From positions 186,001 to 250,000 of the forward strand of contig CACWNQ010000003.1 in NCBI GenBank assembly GCA_902762385.1: a stretch of DNA of 64,000 nucleotides, written 5' to 3'. The translations under genes were made by a program, and so were the position numbers. Each line of letters begins with the position of its first letter. Position 1 is the stretch's first letter. Below, one piece after another: positions 23,315 through 32,091 of the stretch. The stretch is from an uncultured Bacteroidales bacterium (GTDB taxonomy: Bacteria > Bacteroidota > Bacteroidia > Bacteroidales > Muribaculaceae). The notes beneath the pieces were generated by a model. The model made no database searches. It worked only from the letters and a program-made list of their open reading frames with translations, and was not told the origin of the DNA.

Positions 23315-26173
23315 ATGAAAAAGCTATTATCACTACTCACTGTCATGGCAGTTGCGTTGCAGCCGATGGCAGCACCTGTTGATGTGTCAACAGCCAAGAC
23401 CAAGGCCGAGCAATACCTGGCCCAAAAGGTGTATGCCGGCAAGATTATGGCTCCTGTCACTATCGACGCCACACTTATCAAAACCGAGATGGGCAAGACA
23501 GTCAAGGCTCCTGTGTATTACATCTTCAACACCGAGACATCATTTGTCATCGTGTCGGGCGACGACCGTGCCGAAGAAATACTCGCCTATGGCGACAAGC
23601 CCCTAAACCTCGACCGTATCCCCGCCAACATGCAGGCGTGGCTCGACGGCTACAAGGTGCAGCTCGACTGGCTGCTCACTCACCCCGAGGCAGAGGTTGA
23701 CAGGTCCACGACCTACAAGTCGCCAAAAGCAAATGAGACAACCATTGGCCCACTGCTCACGGCCCTTTGGGATCAGGAGGCTCCTTACTGGAACCAATGC
23801 AAGTTCAACTACAACGGCACAAACTATATGTGCTACACAGGTTGCCCTGCTACCTCGGCATCGATGGTGCTTTACTATTGGAAGTACCCCATCACGCAAG
23901 TGGGACCAGTTCCCGCCTACGATGGAGTGCTTGAAATAGGAACATGGACCAGCGTGAACTACACCTATCCTGCCCTGCCCGCTGTGACCTTCGACTGGGA
24001 CAACATGATTGATGACTACACCAGCTCTCATGCCACTGGCTACAACACTGCTCAAGCCAATGCCGTTGCCACCCTGATGCGCTATGTGGGCCAGGCCGAG
24101 CACATGAAATATGGCACCCCCGAGGCTGGTGGTAGCGGCATCTACACCGCCGACGCTCAGATTATTGCCGACATGTTCATAGGCTTCGGCTACGATGAGA
24201 CGACCACTCGCATGGTTCAAAAGTCAGATTACACCGATGCTAGCTGGGCAGCTCTCATTCAAGAGGAGATAATTGAAGGACGACCTATAGTTTACCTGGG
24301 TACTGCCGGCACTGCTGGTGGCCACGCCTTCAACGTCGATGGCTACGATTCAGGCACCAACAAGTATCACGTCAACTTTGGTTGGAGTGGCGAGGGCAAC
24401 GCCTGGTGTGCCTTGAATGCCTTTATCGATGACACAGGCGCCAACTTCAACCTGAATCAGATAATGATTATTGGCGTTCAGCCTTCGGTAGGTATTATCA
24501 GGGCAACGCCCTCTACTGTCGACTTCCAGGGATTTGCCGGCGAGACCTACACCCAAGTGGTGCGAGTTAAAGCCCACAACATCGAGAGCAACATCAACGT
24601 TGCTTTCAGCGGCGATAATGCCTACAGCGTGAGTCACACCACTATCACTGCCGAGGAGGCTGCAACCGGTGTTGACGTGGTTGTCACCTATGCTCCCACC
24701 CAGGCAGGCGAGACCAGTGCAACTCTCACCCTCTCGTGTGCCGACGAAGACGTGGAGGCAGTTACCGTGCCCATAACAGGAATGGCACGGCCACATGTGC
24801 CCACTCTCATGATTGAGCCCACTTCGCTCGACTATACCACATCGCTCAAGCGCCCCATCACCAAAACTATCAGCCTCAAGGGCGTATATCTCACTAGCGA
24901 CGTGACATTGACACTGAGCGACAACAACGGCGTGTTCAGCGTTTCGCCAACGACAATTCCTCAAAGCAGCGTCAATCTCGACACACCAGTTGAGGTGGCT
25001 GTCACATTCCAGCCATCGGTCGAGGGCCGATTCACGGGCACACTAGTGTTTAGCAGCAATGGAGCCGAGAGCGTGACAGTGGAACTCAGCGGAAAAGCCA
25101 ACGAAGGCAACACCGCCAGCGACCCATATCTCGACATCTCAAAATATGAGACCATCGACGAGGCAGGATGGAACACAAGTGACATTCGCAACCTCTACAA
25201 GTACACCGAGTATGAAGCAGACGAATGCGGATGGCTCACCATCTCCAACTATGGCGTGATTAAGGCCGACGCCACACAGAACTGGTTCACCAATGCGGGC
25301 ACTGTGAGGACTGGCTCAGCGACATGGACTGCCATCGACGTGTTCCCCGGCAGCGCAAGCTATTTTGCCGGCGAGGGACAATTTGCCGACTGGAGCGAGG
25401 ATTGCCAAACGTTCTTTGTGACCAACTGCTCGCAGGTTAAGCAGCTGGCAGTGAACCGCAGCAACTCGACCTATCCGTTGAAGATGTACATCTATGAGTG
25501 TACCCTCAACGACGACGGTACCGTTACCCCAAGCGAAACCGCTATTCAGACCAAGCAAAACACCACTACCAACACCGCAGAGGTGCTGGCATCGGACCCT
25601 CTCGACCCGAGCGTCATCTATAAGGTGGTAATCTTCAACGACTTCTCCAAGCTCTATGAGATTGGTTTCAAAACCCCGCTAAATGCCCTCGAGACACCTA
25701 TAGCCACAGCGGCAACCGAGGTAAAGACCGATGGATTCACCGCCAACTGGACTCAGTGCCCAAGTGCCACAAGCTACACCCTGCGCGTGATACCCAAACC
25801 CGAAGCAGGGCTCTATTCGGGCGACATCACCACAGCCGAGGGCTTTGGCGAAATAATCATCCCCGATATCACTGGCCTGAGTTATGCTGTCACTGGATTG
25901 CAGCCCGCCACCACCTACATCTACGACGTGCGTGCCGTGAGGGGCAACATTCATGGCGACTGGTCAAACAAGATTGAAGTTGAGACATTGAGTGGTGTCA
26001 CCGGCGATGTTAACGGTGACGGTACGGTTAATGCTGCCGATGTCACGGCCCTCTACACCTTCCTGCTTAATGGCGACGACAGCGACATCGTTAACGGAGA
26101 TCAGGATAGCGACGGAGTCATTACCGCAGGCGACATCACCACAATCTATTCCATCCTGCTGGGAAGCAAGTAA
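23315..26173 (+). CDS. secreted C10 family cysteine peptidase with dockerin, lacking the fn3 insert
   Basis: A 952-aa protease with a signal peptide (1-20), a C10 propeptide (about 22-130) and a catalytic domain (about 145-398). Cys177 lies in TGCPATSASM, His337 in GGHAFNVDGY and Trp357 in NFGWSG. Two ASH-like Ig modules and the 190-residue module (about 605-787) follow. The fn3 domain (about 790-890) is complete but uninterrupted: PKPEAG runs straight into LYSGD, where the paralogue at 13113 has 138 residues between PKP and LYSGD. The length difference is about 135 codons, in frame. A dockerin (897-952) ends the protein. The gene therefore marks the borders of the nested domain. It has its own promoter and terminator. 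Confidence 0.93.
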   Translation: MKKLLSLLTVMAVALQPMAAPVDVSTAKTKAEQYLAQKVYAGKIMAPVTIDATLIKTEMGKTVKAPVYYIFNTETSFVIVSGDDRAEEILAYGDKPLNLDRIPANMQAWLDGYKVQLDWLLTHPEAEVDRSTTYKSPKANETTIGPLLTALWDQEAPYWNQCKFNYNGTNYMCYTGCPATSASMVLYYWKYPITQVGPVPAYDGVLEIGTWTSVNYTYPALPAVTFDWDNMIDDYTSSHATGYNTAQANAVATLMRYVGQAEHMKYGTPEAGGSGIYTADAQIIADMFIGFGYDETTTRMVQKSDYTDASWAALIQEEIIEGRPIVYLGTAGTAGGHAFNVDGYDSGTNKYHVNFGWSGEGNAWCALNAFIDDTGANFNLNQIMIIGVQPSVGIIRATPSTVDFQGFAGETYTQVVRVKAHNIESNINVAFSGDNAYSVSHTTITAEEAATGVDVVVTYAPTQAGETSATLTLSCADEDVEAVTVPITGMARPHVPTLMIEPTSLDYTTSLKRPITKTISLKGVYLTSDVTLTLSDNNGVFSVSPTTIPQSSVNLDTPVEVAVTFQPSVEGRFTGTLVFSSNGAESVTVELSGKANEGNTASDPYLDISKYETIDEAGWNTSDIRNLYKYTEYEADECGWLTISNYGVIKADATQNWFTNAGTVRTGSATWTAIDVFPGSASYFAGEGQFADWSEDCQTFFVTNCSQVKQLAVNRSNSTYPLKMYIYECTLNDDGTVTPSETAIQTKQNTTTNTAEVLASDPLDPSVIYKVVIFNDFSKLYEIGFKTPLNALETPIATAATEVKTDGFTANWTQCPSATSYTLRVIPKPEAGLYSGDITTAEGFGEIIIPDITGLSYAVTGLQPATTYIYDVRAVRGNIHGDWSNKIEVETLSGVTGDVNGDGTVNAADVTALYTFLLNGDDSDIVNGDQDSDGVITAGDITTIYSILLGSK

Positions 26174-26200
26174 AACCTCATTAATTCGTTAAAACGTTAA

Positions 26201-26240
26201 AAAATCCTCTCAAATTTAATTTTTGAGGGGATTTTTTCTT
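26201..26240 (+). terminator. rho-independent terminator after the C10 gene at 23315
   Basis: AAAATCCTCTCAAA (26201-26214) pairs with TTTGAGGGGATTTT (26222-26235) with one G-T pair, followed by a T-run. Confidence 0.85.
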
Positions 26241-26259
26241 TATTGTGTGGATTTATGAT

Positions 26260-26267
26260 TAAATTTG
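26260..26267 (+). promoter_or_regulatory. -7 box of the S8 peptidase gene at 26329
   Basis: TAAATTTG, 61 bp before the ATG. The nearest upstream TTG (26243) is only 14 bp away, so the -33 element is uncertain. Confidence 0.5.
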
Positions 26268-26328
26268 CACTCCACCTTAAATAGAAATACACAATTACTA
26301 TCTATATATTAATTTTTACACATTCATT

Positions 26329-29300
26329 ATGAGAAGATTTTTTCTATTTTTCTTCGCAGTGAGCGTGTCGCTAGCGATGGTCGCTGGCGATAAGCTTAGC
26401 GCTCCAACAAGAGTGTTCCTGCAGCAACGTGCTAATGGCGTGACAGTTAACGCCGAGCAAAAGCGCGCCCTTGCAACTCCTATGAAACTCAACGGAGTGG
26501 AGTATGTGGAATGCTTCATCTCTCTCGATGGCGCTTCTACAGCCCAACTCGAGGCTAACGGAGCAAAGGTTACTGGCAAGTACAACGGTTTTGTAACTGC
26601 CAGCATCCCAGTTAACAAACTTGAAGCGGTTTCCCAACTCAAGGGTGTAAAGCAAGTGGGTGTCTCACGTAACGTGCGACTGCTCACCGATGTGGCTAAA
26701 GGCATCGTCAAGGCCGACAAGGCTTGGGACGGAACCAACTATGGTCTGCCCCAGGGCTACACCGGACAAGGTGTAGTTGTTGGTCTTATCGACGACGGTA
26801 TCCAGTTCAATCACCGCGCTTTTCTTGATGAGAATGGCAACACCCGCGTAAAAGCGGTTTACATGCCTAATGCATCAAGCGCTAACGGTGGCACCAAGGC
26901 TACTATCGATGGTGTACAACTCATGGGTTATCAGTACACCACACCCAGCCAGATTGCTAACCTTACCTGCGACGACACAGGCGAGAGCCATGGTACTCAC
27001 ACCTCGGGTATCGCTGCTGGCTCGCACGTGGGCAACTATTCTGGTATGGCTCCCGAGGCCGACCTGATTCTTGCAGGTTGCGGTTCTTCACTTACCGACA
27101 ACGCCATCATGAGCTCGGCCAAGTACATTGGTTGGTATGCTCAGCAACTTGGCAAGCCATGCGTTATCAGCATCAGTTTGGGTAGCGACATTGGTCCTCA
27201 CGACGGCACCAGCATCATCAGCCGTGCCTATAGCGAGGTTGCCAACACCTACGGTGCAGTGATTCTGCTTGCTGCAGGTAACGAGGCCGACATCATTGGT
27301 CATGCCCACAAGACACTCTCAAGCGCCGACGATTACATGGCTGTCACCAACAACGTTTCAGGCAGTTGGTGGGGTTCGGCTACTGGTGCTTGCGACATCT
27401 GGAACAGCACTAGCGACGAGTTGCAAATCAAGGTCATCATCGGCAGTTCACAGAGTAACTGGATGACAAGCGGCAGCTTTGGCAACGTCACTGTTTCGGG
27501 TAGTGTTGATGCCTTCAACAACCGCTACAACCTGTATATCGAGAGCAGCGAGTCGGCGGCAACCTATGTTATCAAGGGTTCTGCTGGCAACACTATCAAT
27601 GTGTATACCGACTGCTGGTACAGCACTCTTAGCTCGTCATCGGGCAGCGTGAGTGGCTACACCATCACTCCAGGTACTTACGAAGGCTCTATGTGCGACG
27701 ACATGACATGTCCTCAGGTCATCAGTGTTGGCGCCCAGGCTTCACGCTCTAGCGATGGCTATGGCCAAGGCGATGTGGCTTACTTCTCAAGCTACGGTAC
27801 CGACTTTAACGGCGTTAACCAGCCATTCGTTACCGCTCCAGGTCACTATGTGATTTCTTCAATCAATGGATATGACTCTTATCAATCAGCCACTTGGTCG
27901 ATGACCTACAATGGTCAGACCTACAAGTGGGGCGAGATGAGTGGTACCTCAATGGCAACTCCTTGCGCCGCTGGTGTAGTTGCCCTGTACTTGCAGGCCG
28001 ACCCAACCCTCGACGTTGACCGCGTGAAGGAAATTATTGCCGAGACTGCTACAGCCTATCCCGCTAGTGCTTCTAGCCCTGTAATGGCTCGTGGACATGG
28101 TATCATCAACGCCCTCGATGGTATTGAGTACATTCTCCAGCATCAAGGTCCAACCATCGTCACTAAGCCCGACAATGTAAACTTCCAGGGATATGCCGGT
28201 GAAACTTATACTGAAGTTATCACAGTTAAGGGTTACAACCTCACTCAGCCCATCAATATCGCTAAGAGTGGTGATGCAATCTACAGCGTGACCCCAACCA
28301 CCATCAGTCCTGAGGACGCTTATACTGGTGTTGAAGTTACCGTTACTTATGCTCCCACAGCTGCTGGCGAAACTAATGCAACACTCACTCTCACCAGCGC
28401 CGAGGCCGAGACCAAGACCGTGGCAATCACTGGTGTGGCACAGCCTAGGGTTCCAACCATCCTCACCGATCCCGAGACCCTCAGCTTCAGCGCTAAGCTG
28501 GCCACTCCAATCACCAAGACTGTGAAGGTTAACGGCCTGTTCCTTACTAACGACATCACCGTTACCCTCAACGACCAGAACAACAAGTTCACCGTATCGC
28601 CAACTACCATTTCGGCTAGCAATACAGGTATTGACACTCCTGTAAATGTGAACGTGACCTTCACCTCGGCCGAAGAAGGCGAATACACTGGTACTCTCAC
28701 CTTCACCAGCAATGGTGCCGTGACTAAGACTGTGACACTCACCGCAAAGGCCACCGACAAGGGCACTGCAGCCGACCCATATCTCGATATTGCAAAATAT
28801 GAGACTATCGACGAAGCTGGCGCTACAGTAAGTGGCATGAGCACAATCTACAAGTACACCGAGTATGAAGATGACGAGTGCGCTTGGCTCACCGTTTCTA
28901 ACTATGGTGCCCTCAGGAGCGACGCAACCCAGAACTGGTTCACCATCGCAGGCACCGAGAAGACTGGCACCGAGTCATGGGGTGCTACCGATGTATTCTT
29001 GGGCAGCTCACCCTACTTCGGAAGTAGCAATGCTTACTATACCGACTGGAACGAGGATTACCAGACATTCTACGTGACCAACTGCTCACAGGTTAAGCAG
29101 TTTGCCGAGAACCGCAGCAACACTTCTTATCCATTGAAGATGTACATCTATGAGTGCACTGTTAATGCCGATGGCACCATCACTCCTAGCAACACTGCAG
29201 TTCAAACCAAGCAGAACACAACCACTAGCAAGGAAGTTCTGGCTTCTGATCCTCTCGACCCCGTGAAGGTTTACAAGATTGCCATCTTCAACGACTACTC

Positions 29301-30234
29301 TAAGCTCTATGAGATTGGTTTCAAGACTCCTATCAATGGTCTTGAAGCACCAGTGGCAACCGCTGCAACCTTAATCGGTAGCACAAGCTTCACTGCTAAC
29401 TGGAACGAAGTTGTTGGTGCCGACAGCTACACCCTGCGCGTCATTCCTAAGAACTACGATATCCTCACCGAGGGATTCTCGAAGTTCACCAAGGCTGGTT
29501 CTCAAGATATTGGCTCTTCGCTCGACAACTACATGGACAATGCAGGTTGGACAGGCTCTAAGGTTTATGAGGCCATTGGCGGTGCTCGCCTGGGCACTGG
29601 CTCTTCGGTTGGTTCTTTGACCTCTCCTGGCCTCACATTGACCGACAACAAGGTGACTGTTTCCTTCAAGGCTAAGACCTTCAACAACGACACCAACTGC
29701 AACTTCAAGGTTTCTTGCGGCAACGCAAGCGAGACTGTTACTGTTGCTAGCAACACCGAGGACACTTACACTGTAGTTCTTGACTGCAACGCTGCTGCAG
29801 GCCAGAAGATTAAATTTGAGACTACTGCCAACAGCAAACGCGTGATAATCACAAGCATCCACATCATCGATGGCGAGCATGCTGGCAAGTCGATTGATCT
29901 CGACGGTATCACAATTCCTGGCATCACCAAGACCAATTACCTTGTTACCGGCCTCGATCCTGCTACCACCTACTTCTATGACGTGAAGGCAGTATTTGGT
30001 CCTAAGTCAAGCAACTGGTCTAACCAGATTATGGTTACCACACTTGCAGGCTTGACTGGCGACGTTAATGGTGACGGAACTGTGAACTCAGCCGACGTTA
30101 CTGCTCTCTACACCTTCCTGCTCACTGGCGACGCTAGCGATATCGTTAACGGCGATCAGGATGGCGATGGCGCAATCAATTCTTATGATGTTACTGTAGT
30201 CTACAACATCTTGCTTGGAGCAAAGAAGAAGTAA
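26329..30234 (+). CDS. secreted S8 family subtilisin-like serine peptidase with dockerin
   Basis: A 1301-aa exported endopeptidase and the longest protein in the window. A signal peptide (1-19, MVA|G) and an I9-like propeptide (about 20-125) precede the S8 domain (about 140-605). Asp155 is in LIDDG (DDG rather than DTG), His221 in SHGTH, Asn318 in AAGNEAD and Ser541 in GTSMATP. Two ASH-like Ig modules (about 615-707 and 708-810), the 190-residue module (about 812-1003), the split fn3 with insert (about 1005-1238) and a dockerin (1244-1301) follow. Compared with the S8 peptidase at 2629 it has gained the 190-residue module. Its C-terminal half is very close to that of the C10 peptidase at 9712, so the two catalytic types share a common tail. 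Confidence 0.93.
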   Translation: MRRFFLFFFAVSVSLAMVAGDKLSAPTRVFLQQRANGVTVNAEQKRALATPMKLNGVEYVECFISLDGASTAQLEANGAKVTGKYNGFVTASIPVNKLEAVSQLKGVKQVGVSRNVRLLTDVAKGIVKADKAWDGTNYGLPQGYTGQGVVVGLIDDGIQFNHRAFLDENGNTRVKAVYMPNASSANGGTKATIDGVQLMGYQYTTPSQIANLTCDDTGESHGTHTSGIAAGSHVGNYSGMAPEADLILAGCGSSLTDNAIMSSAKYIGWYAQQLGKPCVISISLGSDIGPHDGTSIISRAYSEVANTYGAVILLAAGNEADIIGHAHKTLSSADDYMAVTNNVSGSWWGSATGACDIWNSTSDELQIKVIIGSSQSNWMTSGSFGNVTVSGSVDAFNNRYNLYIESSESAATYVIKGSAGNTINVYTDCWYSTLSSSSGSVSGYTITPGTYEGSMCDDMTCPQVISVGAQASRSSDGYGQGDVAYFSSYGTDFNGVNQPFVTAPGHYVISSINGYDSYQSATWSMTYNGQTYKWGEMSGTSMATPCAAGVVALYLQADPTLDVDRVKEIIAETATAYPASASSPVMARGHGIINALDGIEYILQHQGPTIVTKPDNVNFQGYAGETYTEVITVKGYNLTQPINIAKSGDAIYSVTPTTISPEDAYTGVEVTVTYAPTAAGETNATLTLTSAEAETKTVAITGVAQPRVPTILTDPETLSFSAKLATPITKTVKVNGLFLTNDITVTLNDQNNKFTVSPTTISASNTGIDTPVNVNVTFTSAEEGEYTGTLTFTSNGAVTKTVTLTAKATDKGTAADPYLDIAKYETIDEAGATVSGMSTIYKYTEYEDDECAWLTVSNYGALRSDATQNWFTIAGTEKTGTESWGATDVFLGSSPYFGSSNAYYTDWNEDYQTFYVTNCSQVKQFAENRSNTSYPLKMYIYECTVNADGTITPSNTAVQTKQNTTTSKEVLASDPLDPVKVYKIAIFNDYSKLYEIGFKTPINGLEAPVATAATLIGSTSFTANWNEVVGADSYTLRVIPKNYDILTEGFSKFTKAGSQDIGSSLDNYMDNAGWTGSKVYEAIGGARLGTGSSVGSLTSPGLTLTDNKVTVSFKAKTFNNDTNCNFKVSCGNASETVTVASNTEDTYTVVLDCNAAAGQKIKFETTANSKRVIITSIHIIDGEHAGKSIDLDGITIPGITKTNYLVTGLDPATTYFYDVKAVFGPKSSNWSNQIMVTTLAGLTGDVNGDGTVNSADVTALYTFLLTGDASDIVNGDQDGDGAINSYDVTVVYNILLGAKKK

Positions 30235-30262
30235 AGCACAACAAAATAAGAATATTTACAAA

Positions 30263-30297
30263 AAAGCTTTCCTGACTGATCAGGAAAGCTTTTTTGT
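30263..30297. terminator. bidirectional terminator between convergent genes
   Basis: A perfect 13-bp stem, AAAGCTTTCCTGA (30263-30275) with TCAGGAAAGCTTT (30280-30292). It has an A-run on the left and a T-run on the right, so it can serve both the S8 gene and the minus-strand hydrolase gene. Confidence 0.88.
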
Positions 30298-30346
30298 TAG
30301 TGTTTTAATAGAGTTTTATTGTTGGACCTAATTATTCAAGTCCAGT

Positions 30347-31714
30347 TCACTTGATGAGCACCTTGTGATGGTTGTTAACATAGATGCCTGGTGTAGTGGG
30401 CCTACTGGGATAGCGAATTCCGTCAATAGAATAATAGGCTTCATCGTCTTCCTTATCGGTGGTGATGGTGGTTATCGGTGATATGGCTTGATTAAAGAAC
30501 TCACGCCAGTAGTCGTCAACCCAGTTATAATAAGCGGCAACCTCAGTTTCACTAGCCGTGCCAGCTCTAAGCTGGTTTATCAATGTCATGCCCAGTTCGC
30601 CCACTTGCGCATCGGCAGCCATCACCTTTTGCAGAATTCCCGTCTCTTCCAAGTTGATGAGTTTCGAGAGGTCGATGCTATCGGTGCTTTGTGTGCCGTC
30701 GTGGTAAATGGTGAACACATTGTTCTTGAGCTGAAGTGCATTAGTGCACATCTCGCTCTTGTAGGTGCCAGTGGCACGCTTCACAACCGCTGGCAGCACC
30801 CGAGATGGCGTTATGACAATAGGCACTGTGAACGAGCCACAAGGCCAGCCAATGGCAATCCAGCTAACAGTGTTGATGGGGTTCTCACCCTCAAGTACAC
30901 CCTGCATCATTGAAGCCGAAGCACTGGTATAGCGTGGAATAAAGTTGCTGAAATAAGTATTGGTTACATCATCAATGTCGGCGGGGATATCATCCCACAA
31001 GTTAACCTCTCGCTCACCATGATATAGATATCGTGGTAACTCGTGCACCACTTGCTGAGCATCAATTTTGCCGTCGCCAAAGGTGTCTTCCATATATTTG
31101 CAGGCAGCCTTGTAGCGCTGCTCACCCACATGATTTGTAACATCATAATAGGGACTTGTGAAAGAATAATTGGTACGTACCAAATAGCCATTGGGTGCAA
31201 CATTCTCATCGTTGGCATCAAACTTAGTGTAACTGGTGTTGCACGTCTCAAAGAATGCCACATTGCCCAGCGAGTCCATCACGGCAAAATTAGTGCTCAG
31301 CGTCACTGGAGTAGTCTGTGCCTGGGTCTGCTGTAGCAGCGCCTCAAATTCATCGACCGTGGCACACTGACCCAACGCTTTCTTCATAAGTGCCCCAGCG
31401 CCGGTGTTGGCCTTAGAAGTGGGACTATTGAAGTAATAGGACAAAGTGTTGAGGATGGCAAATCCCGCCTCGTTGTGACCATACCAAATGCTGGTGGGAC
31501 TTGACGAAGTGGAGTAGTTGACCACACCCACGTATTGATATTTGGTGCCGTGAAGGGTTAGAAGTGAGTTGTTAGTTCCATCGCTGGCATCACGGTTCTT
31601 AAAGATGAACGGACGTCCATCGGCAGTTACCTTGCCCGAAGCTATGACAGCAGTGCATGCCCAAGCCTCACCAATAGTTAATGCTAATAATAAGATGGTT
31701 ATAAAACGTTTCAT
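30347..31714 (-). CDS. secreted C45-like Ntn hydrolase (carcinine hydrolase / penicillin acyltransferase family)
   Basis: A 455-aa exported linear amide C-N hydrolase. The signal peptide ends in EAWA|C, so cleavage would leave Cys20 as the N-terminal nucleophile. The FKNRDAS segment (about 39-45) and NEAGFAILNT (about 81-90) are typical of this Ntn family, which acts on N-acyl amino acids and similar amides. The natural substrate is unknown. The end of the protein (YYSIDGIR, then PGIYVNNHHKVLIK) resembles a short T9SS-type C-terminal tail rather than a dockerin. It interrupts the dockerin array on the opposite strand and has a -7 box 28 bp upstream. Confidence 0.8.
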   Translation of the reverse strand: MKRFITILLLALTIGEAWACTAVIASGKVTADGRPFIFKNRDASDGTNNSLLTLHGTKYQYVGVVNYSTSSSPTSIWYGHNEAGFAILNTLSYYFNSPTSKANTGAGALMKKALGQCATVDEFEALLQQTQAQTTPVTLSTNFAVMDSLGNVAFFETCNTSYTKFDANDENVAPNGYLVRTNYSFTSPYYDVTNHVGEQRYKAACKYMEDTFGDGKIDAQQVVHELPRYLYHGEREVNLWDDIPADIDDVTNTYFSNFIPRYTSASASMMQGVLEGENPINTVSWIAIGWPCGSFTVPIVITPSRVLPAVVKRATGTYKSEMCTNALQLKNNVFTIYHDGTQSTDSIDLSKLINLEETGILQKVMAADAQVGELGMTLINQLRAGTASETEVAAYYNWVDDYWREFFNQAISPITTITTDKEDDEAYYSIDGIRYPSRPTTPGIYVNNHHKVLIK

Positions 31715-31742
31715 GGTGATGAAGTGAATTGTATTTAGGCCA

Positions 31743-31750
31743 CAAAGGTA
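31743..31750 (-). promoter_or_regulatory. -7 box of the C45-like hydrolase gene
   Basis: CAAAGGTA on the + strand reads TACCTTTG on the minus strand. No matching TTG is seen at the expected distance. Confidence 0.5.
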
Positions 31751-31907
31751 TATAAAAAAACTAATTTTTTACTTAGTTCTAAATATTATTCCTAAAATTT
31801 GTGAGTTTTCACTGCCAAACAGTAAAAAACAATACATAATTACTCATTTAATGGATGTTGTTTACAATACTATGCTTAATTCAAAATCTTATCAAAATAT
31901 CAACACT

Positions 31908-31939
31908 AAGGGTCATTTCAAAATGCAGCGACCCTTTTT
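31908..31939 (+). terminator. orphan terminator-like hairpin
   Basis: AAGGGTC (31908-31914) and GACCCTT (31930-31936) followed by a T-run. It faces + but no + strand gene lies just upstream, since the neighbour runs the other way. Confidence 0.5.
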
Positions 31940-31953
31940 CGTTGATAAAAAGC

Positions 31954-31986
31954 AGGGAAATGTTGAAAGAAAAAAGGGAAATGTTG
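31954..31986 (+). repeat. two direct repeats 21 bp apart at the promoter
   Basis: AGGGAAATGTTG at 31954-31965 and 31975-31986. The period is two helical turns, and the second copy ends with the -33 TTG. This is a candidate activator site. Confidence 0.55.
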
Positions 31987-32014
31987 TATAAATAGAATTT
32001 ATTTAATAAATTTG
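31984..32014 (+). promoter_or_regulatory. promoter of the C10 peptidase gene at 32092
   Basis: TTG (31984-31986), a 20-bp spacer and TAAATTTG (32007-32014), followed by GCAGTTTTTT as in the promoter at 35558. Confidence 0.7.
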
Positions 32015-32091
32015 GCAGTTTTTTATTACAACATAAACCCAAATATTTATTAAATATAAAACAACCAACTTATTAACTAAACTCTTATTAA

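Larger units (their letters stand above)
31715..32091. other. intergenic region between divergent genes, 377 bp
   Basis: No gene seen. It holds the minus-strand -7 box (31743), a + strand terminator-like hairpin (31908-31939), two 12-bp direct repeats spaced 21 bp (31954, 31975) and the promoter of the C10 gene (31984-32014). Confidence 0.8.
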
